Source of the DNA: an uncultured Eubacteriales bacterium
Lineage (GTDB): Bacteria; Bacillota; Clostridia; Christensenellales; CAG-917
NCBI GenBank assembly: GCA_900544575.1
Contig: UQVO01000014.1
Location: 1-44,577 of the forward strand
DNA: 44,577 nucleotides
Reading direction: 5' to 3'
Part shown: positions 32,193-40,841 of the stretch, piece by piece
Layout of the letters: each line of letters opens with the position of its first letter
Position numbering within the stretch: the first letter of the stretch is position 1
Program-made: the position numbers and the translations under genes
Notes under the pieces: model-generated
What the model saw: the letters and a program-made list of their open reading frames with translations, nothing else
The model's database searches: none
What the model was told of the DNA's origin: nothing

Positions 32193-33071
32193 TTAACCCT
32201 CTTTTTTGCCTTCGCGCAGTTTTTTGAAATCCTTGCGCGATATCTTTTTGGACCATATGTCCGTCTTTTGCAGGTCCATCCTTTCCGTGCCCGTCACGTC
32301 GTAAAACTGAACGTACATCAGCGTGACGTAATACGGTATGCCGACGGCAATGCTGAGTCCGTCGAGAATGACGCGCGCGACCGTGCTGTCCGTAATCCCG
32401 CCCACGATGAGCATCACCGCGGCAAACGGCAGCACCGCGACAAGCAGGGTGAGCGCGGAGGAGGACAGCCTGCCCGACATCTGCCGCCAGCCCATCCTGA
32501 ACGCGTCGCGCGTCCTGAGCCCCGTGTGCAGCATAAACGGCGGCCAGAGAAGTATCGCGCACGCGATGAACAGAAGCAGCACTCCGACGGCAAGCAGGGA
32601 TATCAGCGCGAAAACCAGCCACGCCGCTCCCGCGCCGAACACCTGCGCCCAGACGTAATAAAGCAGCGTGAGCAGCAGGTCGCACAGCTCGAATATCACC
32701 CCCGCGGTCAGTCCGAATTTCGCCGCGGTCAGGATGTTGTAGTTGATGCGCGTCTTCGCGCGGCGGAAAGAGATGGTGAACTCCCCTATCCGCATATGCC
32801 TGTCCACTATGCCGAACAAAAGCGCCAGCACGAAGAAACAGAGCACCAGCCCGATTATCCCCACCCAGAAGAAATCGTATGGCAAAAAGTGCATCTGCTC
32901 GTACAGCGCGGCGAAGCCCTCCGTGTTCACGGTTTCGAACTCCAACAGCATATAAAGCCCCGCCGAAGGCGAAAACAACAGTGCGGTGAGCAAAGACGGC
33001 ACCACCGCGAGCAGCACCATCTGCGCACCTTTGTCGAAGAAATACGCCAGCGTGGCTTTAAGACACTTCAT
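32193..33071 (-). CDS. Polytopic membrane protein (first)
   Basis: A 292-aa protein with about six transmembrane segments: MVLLAVVPSLLTALLFSP, FFWVGIIGLVLCFFVLALL, VIFELCDLLLTLLYYVWAQV, VFALISLLAVGVLLLFIACAIL, ALTLLVAVLPFAAVMLIV and VILDGLSIAVGIPYYVTLMY. It ends in a basic tail (KKISRKDFKKLREGKKEG). Start at MKCLKATLAY (33071), one base after the valS stop. Function unknown; the location beside pgsA and valS does not determine it. Confidence 0.7.
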   Translation of the reverse strand: MKCLKATLAYFFDKGAQMVLLAVVPSLLTALLFSPSAGLYMLLEFETVNTEGFAALYEQMHFLPYDFFWVGIIGLVLCFFVLALLFGIVDRHMRIGEFTISFRRAKTRINYNILTAAKFGLTAGVIFELCDLLLTLLYYVWAQVFGAGAAWLVFALISLLAVGVLLLFIACAILLWPPFMLHTGLRTRDAFRMGWRQMSGRLSSSALTLLVAVLPFAAVMLIVGGITDSTVARVILDGLSIAVGIPYYVTLMYVQFYDVTGTERMDLQKTDIWSKKISRKDFKKLREGKKEG

Positions 33072-33072
33072 A

Positions 33073-35694
33073 TCACTCCAAAATGTGCAGTTTCTCTTTG
33101 AGTTTCCCGCACTTTTCGACGGCAGCCGCGAGTTTTTCGCGCTCTCCGTCGACGAGTTTCTGCGGAGCTTTGGCGACAAAGCCCTTGTTGGCGAGCAACG
33201 CGTTCAGACGCGCAATCTCGCCCTCCGCCTTTGCTATCTCCTTTTGCAGACGTTCCCTTTCCTTGTCGGCGTCCACTATGTCGCCGAGAGGAATGAGCAC
33301 TTCCGCCGCCGCGGTGACGATTGCGGTGGTCTTCTCCGTCACCTCGCTTCTGTCGGCGACGAACACGACCTCGCCTATGCCCGCGAGTTTTTCCATATAT
33401 CCCGCCGCGGAACGCATAAATTTCTCGTCCGCCGCAATGACGTACGCCTTGACCTTTTTGGACACGGGCACGTTCATTTCCGCGCGCATATTGCGTATGG
33501 CGACGATGGTTTCGCGCAGGGCTTCGAAGTTCTTCTCTTCCTTGCGGAACACCGTCTTTTTATTGTATGCGGGCCACTCCGACACCATAAGCACGCTGCC
33601 CTTGGGCGCATACTTGGAGTATATCTCTTCCGTAATGAACGGAATGAACGGATGCAGGAGTTTGAGTATCTGCGTCAGCACGTGCGTGAGCATCGCGGCG
33701 GCGTGAGAATGCGCCTTTTTGTCGCCGCTGTACAGCATCGGCTTGGACATTTCGATGTACCAGTCGCAGAACTCCGACCACGTGAAATCGTACAGTTTCG
33801 CCGCGGCAAGCCCTATCTCGTATTTGTTGAGGTTGATGGTCACCTCTTTTATGACGTCGTTGAGGCGCGTGAGTATCCACTTGTCCGCACCGTTGAGGCG
33901 GGTCGGGAAGGAGAGGTCGTCCTCGTCCGTCACGTTCATTATGACGAAGCGGCTCGCGTTCCACAGTTTGTTGATGAAGTTGCGGCAGCTTTCAATCTTC
34001 CCTTCCGTAAAGCGCGTGTCGCTGCCGGGGGCAATGCCCGTCGCGAGAGAGAAGCGCAGCGCGTCCGCGCCGTAGCGGTCGATTATCTCCAACGGGTCTA
34101 TGCCGTTGCCGAGACTCTTGGACATCTTCCTGCCCTCGGCGTCGCGCACTATGCCATGAATGAGCACTTCCGAGAACGGAGGTTCGTTCATCATCTCTAT
34201 GCCGCTGAATATCATCCTCGCCACCCAGAAGAAAATGATGTCGTAGGCGGTGACGAGCACGCTCGTCGGATAGAAATACGAAAGGTTCTTGTTCTTGCGC
34301 GGATATCCCAGCGTGCTGAACGGCCAGAGCGCGGAAGAGAACCAAGTGTCCAGAACGTCCTCGTCCTGACGCATATGCCCGCCGCACTTGGGGCAGCGTT
34401 CGGGCGCGGTCTTCGACACCACGGTTTCGCCGCAGTCGTCGCAGTAATACGCGGGTATGCGGTGTCCCCACCACAGCTGACGGGAAATGCACCAGTCCTT
34501 TATGTTCTCCATCCAGTTGAAGTAGGTCTTTTCGAACCTCTTGGGGATGAACTCCACTTTCTTGCTGCGCACCGCTTTGATTGCGGGCTCCGCAAGCGGC
34601 TTCATCTTCACGAACCACTGTTTGGACACGATTGCTTCCACGGTTTCGCCGCAGCGGTAGCATTCGCCGACGTTGTGGGCATAAGGCTCAATCTTTTCGA
34701 GATAGCCCTGCTCTTTCAGGTCCTCGACGACGGCCTTTCTGCATTCCAGCCTGTCCATACCGCGGTACTTGCCCGCGTTTTCATTCATCCTGCCCTCGTC
34801 GTCAATGACGCGGATGACGGGCAAATCGTGCCTGAGCCCCAGCTCGAAGTCGTTCGGGTCGTGGGCGGGAGTTATCTTCACCGCGCCCGTGCCGAAGCCT
34901 ATCTCGACATAGTCGTCCGCAACGACGGGGATGACCCTGTCCGTGAGCGGCAGACGGAGCATACGCCCGACATACTTCGCCATCTTTTCGTCCTTGGGAT
35001 TGACCGCGACCGCCGTGTCGCCCAGCATCGTTTCGGGGCGCGTGGTCGCAATGGTGATGTAGCCGTCGCCGTCGGCGAAAGGATAGCGGTAATACCACAG
35101 ATTGGACTGCTGCTCCCTGTACTCCACTTCCGCGTCGGAAAGCGCGGTCTTGCAGTGGGGGCACCAGTTGATTATGCGGTCGCCGCGATAGATGAGCCCC
35201 TTCTTATAGTAGCGCACGAACACGTCCGCGACTGCCGCGGAGAGGTTCTTGTCCATCGTGAACGCTTCTTTGGACCAGTCGCAGGAAGTGCCCAGCCTTT
35301 TGAGCTGCTCCACAATCCTGCCGCCGTACTTTTCCTTCCACGCCCACGCGCGCTCCAAAAAGCCTTCCCTGCCGACGTCGGCTTTCGTCAGCCCTTCTTC
35401 CTTCTTCATCTGCTCCACAATCTTGACCTCGGTCGCGATGGAAGCGTGGTCGGTGCCGGGAAGCCACAGCGCTTCGTATCCGCTCATACGCTTGAAACGT
35501 ATGATGATGTCCTGCACCGTCTGGTTGAGGGCGTGGCCCATATGCAGCTGCCCCGTGATGTTGGGAGGGGGCATCATTATGGTGAAAGGCTCTTTTTCGT
35601 CGTTGGGGTGAGCCTCGAAATACTTCCCCTTCATCCAGAAGTCGTAAATCCTCTTCTCAAACGAAGGGTCGTAAGTTTTGTCCATTTTGTCCAT
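33073..35694 (-). CDS. valS: Valyl-tRNA synthetase
   Basis: Class I synthetase, 873 aa (usual ~880), attaching valine to tRNA-Val. Seen: the HIGH motif as HMGHALNQ near residue 51, an editing (CP1) domain with ATTRPETMLGDTAVAVNP and DPNDFELG, a zinc-type CDDCGE/CPKCGG pair, the KMSKS motif, and a C-terminal coiled-coil arm (EKLKAGEREKLAAAVE-like region). Start ATG at 35694 after GAGGACTGACG, three bases past the pgsA stop. No T-box leader precedes the unit; pgsA lies directly upstream. Confidence 0.97.
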   Translation of the reverse strand: MDKMDKTYDPSFEKRIYDFWMKGKYFEAHPNDEKEPFTIMMPPPNITGQLHMGHALNQTVQDIIIRFKRMSGYEALWLPGTDHASIATEVKIVEQMKKEEGLTKADVGREGFLERAWAWKEKYGGRIVEQLKRLGTSCDWSKEAFTMDKNLSAAVADVFVRYYKKGLIYRGDRIINWCPHCKTALSDAEVEYREQQSNLWYYRYPFADGDGYITIATTRPETMLGDTAVAVNPKDEKMAKYVGRMLRLPLTDRVIPVVADDYVEIGFGTGAVKITPAHDPNDFELGLRHDLPVIRVIDDEGRMNENAGKYRGMDRLECRKAVVEDLKEQGYLEKIEPYAHNVGECYRCGETVEAIVSKQWFVKMKPLAEPAIKAVRSKKVEFIPKRFEKTYFNWMENIKDWCISRQLWWGHRIPAYYCDDCGETVVSKTAPERCPKCGGHMRQDEDVLDTWFSSALWPFSTLGYPRKNKNLSYFYPTSVLVTAYDIIFFWVARMIFSGIEMMNEPPFSEVLIHGIVRDAEGRKMSKSLGNGIDPLEIIDRYGADALRFSLATGIAPGSDTRFTEGKIESCRNFINKLWNASRFVIMNVTDEDDLSFPTRLNGADKWILTRLNDVIKEVTINLNKYEIGLAAAKLYDFTWSEFCDWYIEMSKPMLYSGDKKAHSHAAAMLTHVLTQILKLLHPFIPFITEEIYSKYAPKGSVLMVSEWPAYNKKTVFRKEEKNFEALRETIVAIRNMRAEMNVPVSKKVKAYVIAADEKFMRSAAGYMEKLAGIGEVVFVADRSEVTEKTTAIVTAAAEVLIPLGDIVDADKERERLQKEIAKAEGEIARLNALLANKGFVAKAPQKLVDGEREKLAAAVEKCGKLKEKLHILE

Positions 35695-35697
35695 TCG

Positions 35698-36504
35698 TCA
35701 GTCCTCTTTGTCCGATATATTCTTCCCTGCGGCTTCCACGGTGTAGCTCACCGCCGCGCCGTTATCTTTCTCGGTGTCGGGCAGCGGATTGTTGCTGCTG
35801 TCCGTGGTTTTCACGCTGTCGGAAGTGACGCGCGCCATCTCGCCGCTGTTTATCTTGCGTATCTGCCTGATGATGTCGATGAGATAGTTCACCGCCGCCG
35901 CATAGCTCATGCAAAGCCCCCACGCGAGGATGCCCCAATCCGCAAACGCGACGTACGGATGGAAAAACGCGAGTATGACGCCGACGGAAACCGTGAACGA
36001 CGCCACTTTCCCCAGCCAGTTTGCCTGCACCTTCGCGCCCTTCTTCATCACGAGAGGAGCGATGCAGACCATAAGCAGCTCCTTGAATATGATGAGGATG
36101 ACGAATGCGTAATGCACATACCAGCCGCCGCTCGCCGCCATCGTCTCCGCGCCGAGCACGCTCAGACCGTCCGTAAGTTCGCCCAGAGGGGTAAGCCCCG
36201 TGCAGAGCGAAAGACAGAACAGCACGGAAATGTGCATCAGCTTGTCCGCAAACGGGTCGAGCGCCATACCTATGCCCGACGTCATATTGAAACGTCTTGC
36301 TATCCAGCCGTCCACGAGGTCGCTGCCCGCGGCGACCACAAACACGCCGAGCGCAACGTAAAGCAGGACGGGGTCGGCATTCACGCCCGCAAACGCCATG
36401 AGCAGGATGTAAGCGGGAATGCAGAGAATGCGGAAATAGGTGATGATGTTGGGAATCGTCCAAAGCTCTTTCTTGTCGATTTGCGCCATACCTTTGTACG
36501 CCAT
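35698..36504 (-). CDS. pgsA: CDP-alcohol phosphatidyltransferase, PgsA-like
   Basis: A membrane enzyme making phosphatidylglycerophosphate from CDP-diacylglycerol and glycerol-3-phosphate. The signature DG(x)2AR(x)8G(x)3D(x)3D is present (DGWIARRFNMTSGIGMALDPFAD). There are about four to five membrane segments (e.g. VLLYVALGVFVVAAGSDLV). At 268 aa it is longer than typical PgsA because of a ~60-residue hydrophilic C-terminal tail rich in Ser, Thr, Asn and Asp. First gene of the unit. Start at 36504 is the first ATG after AAGGCGG; M6 is a possible alternative. Confidence 0.9.
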   Translation of the reverse strand: MAYKGMAQIDKKELWTIPNIITYFRILCIPAYILLMAFAGVNADPVLLYVALGVFVVAAGSDLVDGWIARRFNMTSGIGMALDPFADKLMHISVLFCLSLCTGLTPLGELTDGLSVLGAETMAASGGWYVHYAFVILIIFKELLMVCIAPLVMKKGAKVQANWLGKVASFTVSVGVILAFFHPYVAFADWGILAWGLCMSYAAAVNYLIDIIRQIRKINSGEMARVTSDSVKTTDSSNNPLPDTEKDNGAAVSYTVEAAGKNISDKED

Positions 36505-36536
36505 ATTTTCGACCGCCTTATAAAATTTGTTCGTTA

Positions 36537-36565
36537 ATTATACCACGCCCGCGCGCAGATGTAAA
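36537..36565 (-). promoter_or_regulatory. Promoter of the pgsA-valS unit
   Basis: On the minus strand: TTTACA (36560-36565), 17-base spacer, TATAAT (36537-36542). Predicted start near 36530, giving a ~26-base leader. Confidence 0.8.
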
Positions 36566-36623
36566 CCGTTTTACGGGCGGGACGGCGCACTGCGGCGCAA
36601 CATTTTGCCCCTCCGCACTCCGC

Positions 36624-36652
36624 AAAAGAAAATCCGCCCCCGAAGGGACGGA
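36624..36652 (-). terminator. Rho-independent terminator after the HAD phosphatase gene
   Basis: On the minus strand TCCGTCCC-TTCG-GGGGCGGA (36633-36652, one G-T pair) is followed by TTTTCTTTTG, 25 bases past the stop of the HAD gene. Confidence 0.85.
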
Positions 36653-36677
36653 AAAGTTTTCTTTGTCACAGCGGAGT

Positions 36678-37328
36678 TCAGGCAAGAAGGAAATCGCCGA
36701 GTTCGGACGGAGAGGAAAACAGATAATCCGCGCCGTGCGCGGTCAGCTCCTCTTCGCTGCCGTATCCCCACAGCACGCCCGCGCTGTCCATTCCCGCAAG
36801 TTTCGCGCCGTCGATGTCGTACAGCCTGTCCCCGACCATCAGCGCGCCGTCCGCGCTCTTCATTCCGAGGTTTTCCGTGACGTAGCGTATGACTTCGATT
36901 TTGCTGTCCCGCGAGCTGTCGCTCTCCGCGCCGCCGATGAAGGCAAAATGCCGCGAAAGCCCAAGCGCGTCCAGCATCATAACGGTGAATTTCAGCGGTT
37001 TTGACGTGGCGACGGCAAGCCTTATCCCCGCTCCGTTCAGCCTCGAAAACAGCTCTTCCATTCCGGGATAAACCGTGCAGTCGCGCCAGCCCTCAATCTC
37101 GTAATCCGCGCGGTAAATCCTTATCATCTCCTCGATGAGGGCGGCATCCTGCACGCCGAGTATTTTGCGCATAGACACCCTGAACGGCGGACCCACCATT
37201 GCGTCCAGCTGTTCCTGCGTATAGGGCACGCCCTTCGCGTCCAGCGCACGGCGGATACATTTCAGTATGCCGGGTTTGCTGTCCGTTATCGTGCCGTCAA
37301 GGTCGAAGAATACCGTATCGTAGCGCAT
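36678..37328 (-). CDS. HAD-family phosphatase (Pgp/PpaX-like)
   Basis: A 216-aa haloacid-dehalogenase hydrolase, cytoplasmic. Seen: the nucleophile motif FFDLDGTITDSK with the catalytic aspartates, ATSKPLKF, and the metal motif MVGDRLYDIDGAK. These enzymes dephosphorylate phosphoglycolate, pyrophosphate or small sugar phosphates; the substrate here is not evident. Start MRYDTVFFDL at 37328, with the two genes separated by one base from the stop of ddh. It probably forms an operon with ddh. Confidence 0.88.
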   Translation of the reverse strand: MRYDTVFFDLDGTITDSKPGILKCIRRALDAKGVPYTQEQLDAMVGPPFRVSMRKILGVQDAALIEEMIRIYRADYEIEGWRDCTVYPGMEELFSRLNGAGIRLAVATSKPLKFTVMMLDALGLSRHFAFIGGAESDSSRDSKIEVIRYVTENLGMKSADGALMVGDRLYDIDGAKLAGMDSAGVLWGYGSEEELTAHGADYLFSSPSELGDFLLA

Positions 37329-37329
37329 A

Positions 37330-38301
37330 TCAGAGCGTGTGGGCGATGAAATCTGTCCTGTCTTCGTCCGTAAGCGCGATGACGGGGATGTCGAGGATGG
37401 TCTTTGCGCCGCGCATTCCCTGCGCGTACAGCTTGCAGTTGGCTTTCGCATACGCCATCAGCACGCTCGCCGTGAAGTCGGGATTGCTGTCGAGAGCAAG
37501 CGAAAACTCCACGCGCTGACGCTGTCCGTTCACTTCGCCGCTCCTGAGCACGAACCCGCCGTGAGGCATTTTGCCATGGTCGCGGTCGAATTCCTCCGCG
37601 GTTATGAAATGCACCACCGTGTCGTACTCGTCGAAATAGTTGGGCATAGTGACTATTTCGCGTTCGATTTCCGCCTTGTCCGCGCCGTCCGCCGCAACGA
37701 CGAAACACTCGCGCAGATGCTTGTCGCGGGTCGTGAGCGCCGCACCCTCTCCCCTTCTCGCCGCATCCAGCGCGGCCTGTTTGGGAACGGTGTACTGTAT
37801 GCCCTTCACCACTCCGTCAATCTTGCGCACCGCTTCGCTGTGCCCCTGCGACACGCCCTTGCCCCAGAAAGTCTGGGTGTTGCCGTCCGCCAGCACGCCG
37901 CCGAACAGCGCGCGCATAAGCGAAAACAGGCCGGGGTCCCAGCCTATGCCGATGAAAGAAAGATGTCCGTTTTCTTGTGTTATCTTCTCCATATCCGTAA
38001 CATAAGCGCGCATTTTGGCGTGGGTGTCGAAGCTGTCGACGGTATTGAAATACTTTGCCGCCGTCTTTCCGAGGTCCACGAGGTCGTTGGCGGAACCCGT
38101 GCAGAGAGCGAGCACGTCGATTTTCCCCTTGAAATCGGCAAGCTCGGACTGACGGTAAAAAGGCGTCCCGAAAGGAGAAGTCATTGCCGCGGGGTCCCTG
38201 CGCGTGAAAATGCCCGCAAGTTCGAAATCGGCGCTCTGCGCCGCAATTTTTTCGCAAGCTCTGCCGAGATTGCCGTATCCCACGATACCGATTCTGTACA
38301 T
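37330..38301 (-). CDS. ddh: meso-Diaminopimelate dehydrogenase
   Basis: NADP-dependent reductive amination of L-2-amino-6-oxopimelate to meso-diaminopimelate, a one-step route to lysine and peptidoglycan precursors. 323 aa. Seen: the Rossmann motif IGIVGYGNLGR at the N-terminus, DSFDTHAKM, and the SFIGIGWDPGLFSLMR segment typical of this family. Ribosome site CGGAGGAATAT before the ATG at 38301. No promoter is clear in the 166-base gap upstream, which also serves the divergent mazF. Confidence 0.93.
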   Translation of the reverse strand: MYRIGIVGYGNLGRACEKIAAQSADFELAGIFTRRDPAAMTSPFGTPFYRQSELADFKGKIDVLALCTGSANDLVDLGKTAAKYFNTVDSFDTHAKMRAYVTDMEKITQENGHLSFIGIGWDPGLFSLMRALFGGVLADGNTQTFWGKGVSQGHSEAVRKIDGVVKGIQYTVPKQAALDAARRGEGAALTTRDKHLRECFVVAADGADKAEIEREIVTMPNYFDEYDTVVHFITAEEFDRDHGKMPHGGFVLRSGEVNGQRQRVEFSLALDSNPDFTASVLMAYAKANCKLYAQGMRGAKTILDIPVIALTDEDRTDFIAHTL

Positions 38302-38426
38302 ATATTCCTCCGAAAATTTTATTCCGTGCACGATTTTACATCAATATACTCCCAAAAGCAAGCAAATGCGCGGTCCGCCCGCGGGCGCAAACCAAAATCC
38401 GCGGCGGCGCATAGCTTGTAATGTGT

Positions 38427-38432
38427 TATAAA
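38427..38432 (+). promoter_or_regulatory. -10 box of mazF
   Basis: TATAAA with an extended TGT just upstream (TGTTATAAA). No -35 at the right distance. It would start transcription near 38439 and give a leader of about 29 bases containing GAGG. Reading is tentative. Confidence 0.5.
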
Positions 38433-38467
38433 AAGCGCGCCTGTGGCAATGCTTTTGAGGTATGGAA

Positions 38468-38815
38468 ATGGTAAAACGCGGCGAAATATACTATGCTGAC
38501 CTCAGTCCCGTGGTGGGAAGCGAACAGGGCGGAGTGCGCCCCGTACTCGTCGTGCAGAACAACGTCGGCAACCGTTACAGCCCGACCGTCATCGCCGCCG
38601 CGATAACTTCGCAGCTGGACAAAGCGAAGCTCCCCACCCACATTGCCGTGCCTGCGGAAGTGTGCGGACTGCCGCGCAATTCCGTCGTGCTTCTGGAACA
38701 GATACGCACTATAGACAAAAAACGTCTGGGTGAAAAGATAGGCGAGTTGCCTTCGGGTATGATGGCGCGCGTCAACGAAGCGCTTCTGGTGTCCCTCGGC
38801 TTTTTCGAAACCTGA
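38468..38815 (+). CDS. mazF: MazF/PemK-family mRNA interferase toxin
   Basis: A 115-aa endoribonuclease toxin (NdoA/EndoA type). Seen: RGEIYYADLSPVVGSEQGGVRPV, the N-terminal core, and later the PTHIAVPAEVCGLPRNSVVLLEQIRTIDK stretch with the conserved Arg in IRTIDK. Start at the second ATG (38468), which gives a seven-base spacing to GAGG and aligns with family starts. No MazE/EndoAI antitoxin gene occurs in the ~165 bases upstream or immediately downstream, so it is solitary or its partner is elsewhere. Confidence 0.92.
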   Translation: MVKRGEIYYADLSPVVGSEQGGVRPVLVVQNNVGNRYSPTVIAAAITSQLDKAKLPTHIAVPAEVCGLPRNSVVLLEQIRTIDKKRLGEKIGELPSGMMARVNEALLVSLGFFET

Positions 38816-38976
38816 CCCCGCAGCCCGCTCTCCGACACGCATTTCCTGCCGCCGCTCTCCGCCGTGACGCCCGCATCGGCGCATCATCCGAAAACACGTC
38901 CGCACGCCGCATCACCGGATGCCCTGAACTGCTGCGCGGGGAAAATCTCGAAACGAAAGAATCGTCAAAAAAACAA

Positions 38977-39000
38977 AAAACGCACTTTAACGTGCGTTTT
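38977..39000. terminator. Bidirectional terminator between mazF and nnrD
   Basis: AAAACGCAC (38977-38985) pairs with GTGCGTTTT (38992-39000), loop TTTAAC. T-rich on both strands, as fits the convergent genes on each side. The stretch 38816-38976 holds no gene that I recognise. Confidence 0.85.
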
Positions 39001-39024
39001 CGCATTTTTCAAACTGCGTTTCTG

Positions 39025-39930
39025 TCAAAGGCGCATAACTCCCTGCAACTCGTCGAACACGAGGGGCAGACAAGACATAATGTCGTCGGGAAGGTGCGCA
39101 AGCGCGTTCACGCGGCTGAACTCGGCGCTGCGTCCGAGCGCATACGCCCCCGTGCGCGCCGCAAGAAGCGCGGGCACGTCCCACGCAAGCAGCCCGCCGA
39201 TTATCCCCGCCAGCACGTCGCCGCTGCCGCCCTTGGACAGTCTGGAATTGCCCGTGCGGTTCACATACACTTCCCTGCCGTCGCTGATATAACTCTCGTG
39301 CCCCTTTATGATGAGCACGCAGTCGTGCTCGGCGGCGAAAGCGCGGCATATCTCCGCCGTGTCTGCGCCCACTTCTTCCGCGGTCATTCCCGTCATCGCG
39401 CAGAATTCGCCGACGTGCGGCGTGAGCACCGCCCTGCCGAGAAAACCGCCGATATTCCCCGCACATTTCAGTCCGTCGGCGTCGAGCACGAATTTTACGT
39501 CCGTTTCTTTCAGCAGGAAGCGCACCCAGCTTTCCGCGTCGCCGCCGCCCATTCCCATACCTATCGCAAAGGAAGTGGCTTTGCGCGCAAGCTCATCCGC
39601 CGAGGCGCGGTCGAACATTATGCCGCCGTCCTTGGAAGGAAGCGGAAACACCGCGGAATAACGCACGACGGGATAGAGAGCCTGCGCCAGAAAATCGGGG
39701 ACCGCAAGCACGGTTGTCCCCGCGCCCGCACGCATAGCCGCCTCTCCGAGCAAAGCGAGAACCTCCGCCGCGCTTTCCGCGGCGAACCTCGGCGCACCGA
39801 CGAAATTCGCGCTGCCGCCCACGACCACGCACCTGCCGAAACTGCCCTTGTTCCCTTCCTCCGTACGGAAAGGCAAGGTGAATTGCAGGCTCGCGAGGTC
39901 ATTATTCAAAACATCGGTTTTATTGCTCAT
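39025..39930 (-). CDS. nnrD: ADP-dependent NAD(P)H-hydrate dehydratase
   Basis: Repairs the hydrated (damaged) form of NAD(P)H using ADP or ATP; 301 aa. Seen: the ribokinase-like fold with GSANFVGAPRFAAESA, LDADGLK, LTPHVGEF and NSRLSKGGSGDVLAGIIGG, the anion-hole and catalytic Asp motif. It is the free C-terminal domain of the YjeF/NnrDE pair: no NnrE epimerase domain is attached. No ribosome site is obvious before the ATG at 39930. It is probably in its own transcript, or follows recX after 165 bases. Confidence 0.93.
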   Translation of the reverse strand: MSNKTDVLNNDLASLQFTLPFRTEEGNKGSFGRCVVVGGSANFVGAPRFAAESAAEVLALLGEAAMRAGAGTTVLAVPDFLAQALYPVVRYSAVFPLPSKDGGIMFDRASADELARKATSFAIGMGMGGGDAESWVRFLLKETDVKFVLDADGLKCAGNIGGFLGRAVLTPHVGEFCAMTGMTAEEVGADTAEICRAFAAEHDCVLIIKGHESYISDGREVYVNRTGNSRLSKGGSGDVLAGIIGGLLAWDVPALLAARTGAYALGRSAEFSRVNALAHLPDDIMSCLPLVFDELQGVMRL

Positions 39931-40095
39931 ATCGGACTTTATTATGTGTTTTTGACGCTTAAACAGCCGTTTTGCGCATTTTGTCGCACAATAGTGTATC
40001 GTGTCGCCCCGCTTACGCCGCCGCGACAGCCTGACGTTTTTTCCGCTTTGCGGTGCTACGCGGAGCGGAGAAGACGCCTGCGGCAGCGTTGACGG

Positions 40096-40611
40096 TCAGT
40101 CTGACGTTATGTCGCCGAATTCACCGAAAAGCTCGTCCGCCACGGCGTTGAGAGCGCTGTCTATCATATCGCGCTCGAAACCTTTTCTGTAAAGAAACGC
40201 GCCCACCTTTTGCAGGTCCTTTTTTTCCGTTATGCGCTTGGCGCGCGCATACTTCCGTGCGGTTTCCAGTGCTTTTTCCCTCTCTTCCTCGTCGGAAAGC
40301 GCGTCGGCAATGCCGTTGCGGGCAAGTTCGGGCGAGATGCCCTTTTCGGAAACGAGCTTGTATTCCAGCTGCTTTCTGCCCGATTTCGCCCCGTAATATT
40401 CCACGAAATCCTCGACGTACTTTGCGTCGTCGATATATCCGTATCCCTTTGCGCGAGCGATGGCTTCTTCCGTTTCCGCCTTGTGATACCCCTTTTTGTA
40501 AAGCCTGTCACGCACTTCCTTTTCCGAGCGCGGAGATACGGCAAGATATTTCACGGCGGCTTCGAATGCGCTCACCTTGTTTTTCGTCTTTTCCTTATCC
40601 GTTTCCGCCAT
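40096..40611 (-). CDS. recX: Regulatory protein RecX
   Basis: A 171-aa inhibitor/modulator of RecA, made of three-helix repeats. Seen: AVKYLAVSPRSEKEVRDRLYKKGY, YGYIDDAKYVEDFVEYYGAKSGRKQLEYKLVSEKG and the C-terminal KKDLQKVGAFLYRKGFERDMI, the three repeat units. recA itself is not in the window, so RecX is separated from it. Ribosome site GGAGAGCGGAG precedes the ATG. The 230-base gap upstream holds a perfect seven-base hairpin at 40748-40768 and no promoter I can support. Confidence 0.92.
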   Translation of the reverse strand: MAETDKEKTKNKVSAFEAAVKYLAVSPRSEKEVRDRLYKKGYHKAETEEAIARAKGYGYIDDAKYVEDFVEYYGAKSGRKQLEYKLVSEKGISPELARNGIADALSDEEEREKALETARKYARAKRITEKKDLQKVGAFLYRKGFERDMIDSALNAVADELFGEFGDITSD

Positions 40612-40747
40612 ACTCCGCTCTCCCGTACGCCCGCGCCGACCTTTTTACGCACTTCGGTGCCGCACGTCGTTCCGCATTTTAACTTCACAGCACGCGCCGC
40701 GCAGTCCGACGGCACACGCAGGTTATCGCGCGTTTCCGCGCGGTGCC

Positions 40748-40768
40748 GAACGGGCGTAAACCCCGTTC
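40748..40768. other. Hairpin upstream of recX
   Basis: GAACGGG (40748-40754) pairs with CCCGTTC (40762-40768) around a seven-base loop. No T tract; role unclear. Confidence 0.35.
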
Positions 40769-40799
40769 GCAGTCGCACCGCAAAATACCGCACAATAGC

Positions 40800-40826
40800 A
40801 AAAACGGCAGTTTAACCGCCGTTTTT
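40800..40826 (-). terminator. Rho-independent terminator after ilvE
   Basis: AAAAACGGC (40800-40808) pairs with GCCGTTTTT (40818-40826) and the loop includes a smaller GTT/AAC pairing. It lies 15 bases past the ilvE stop. T tract on both strands. Confidence 0.88.
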
Positions 40827-40841
40827 GCAATGTTCATATCC

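Noticed and set aside
32986..36537. A very long open frame on the plus strand (1183 codons)
   Set aside because: It lies antisense to valS and pgsA and mirrors their codon structure. The translation is rich in Arg, His and Val with no recognisable motif, whereas valS has HIGH, KMSKS and its editing domain on the minus strand. GC-rich genes often leave such shadows.
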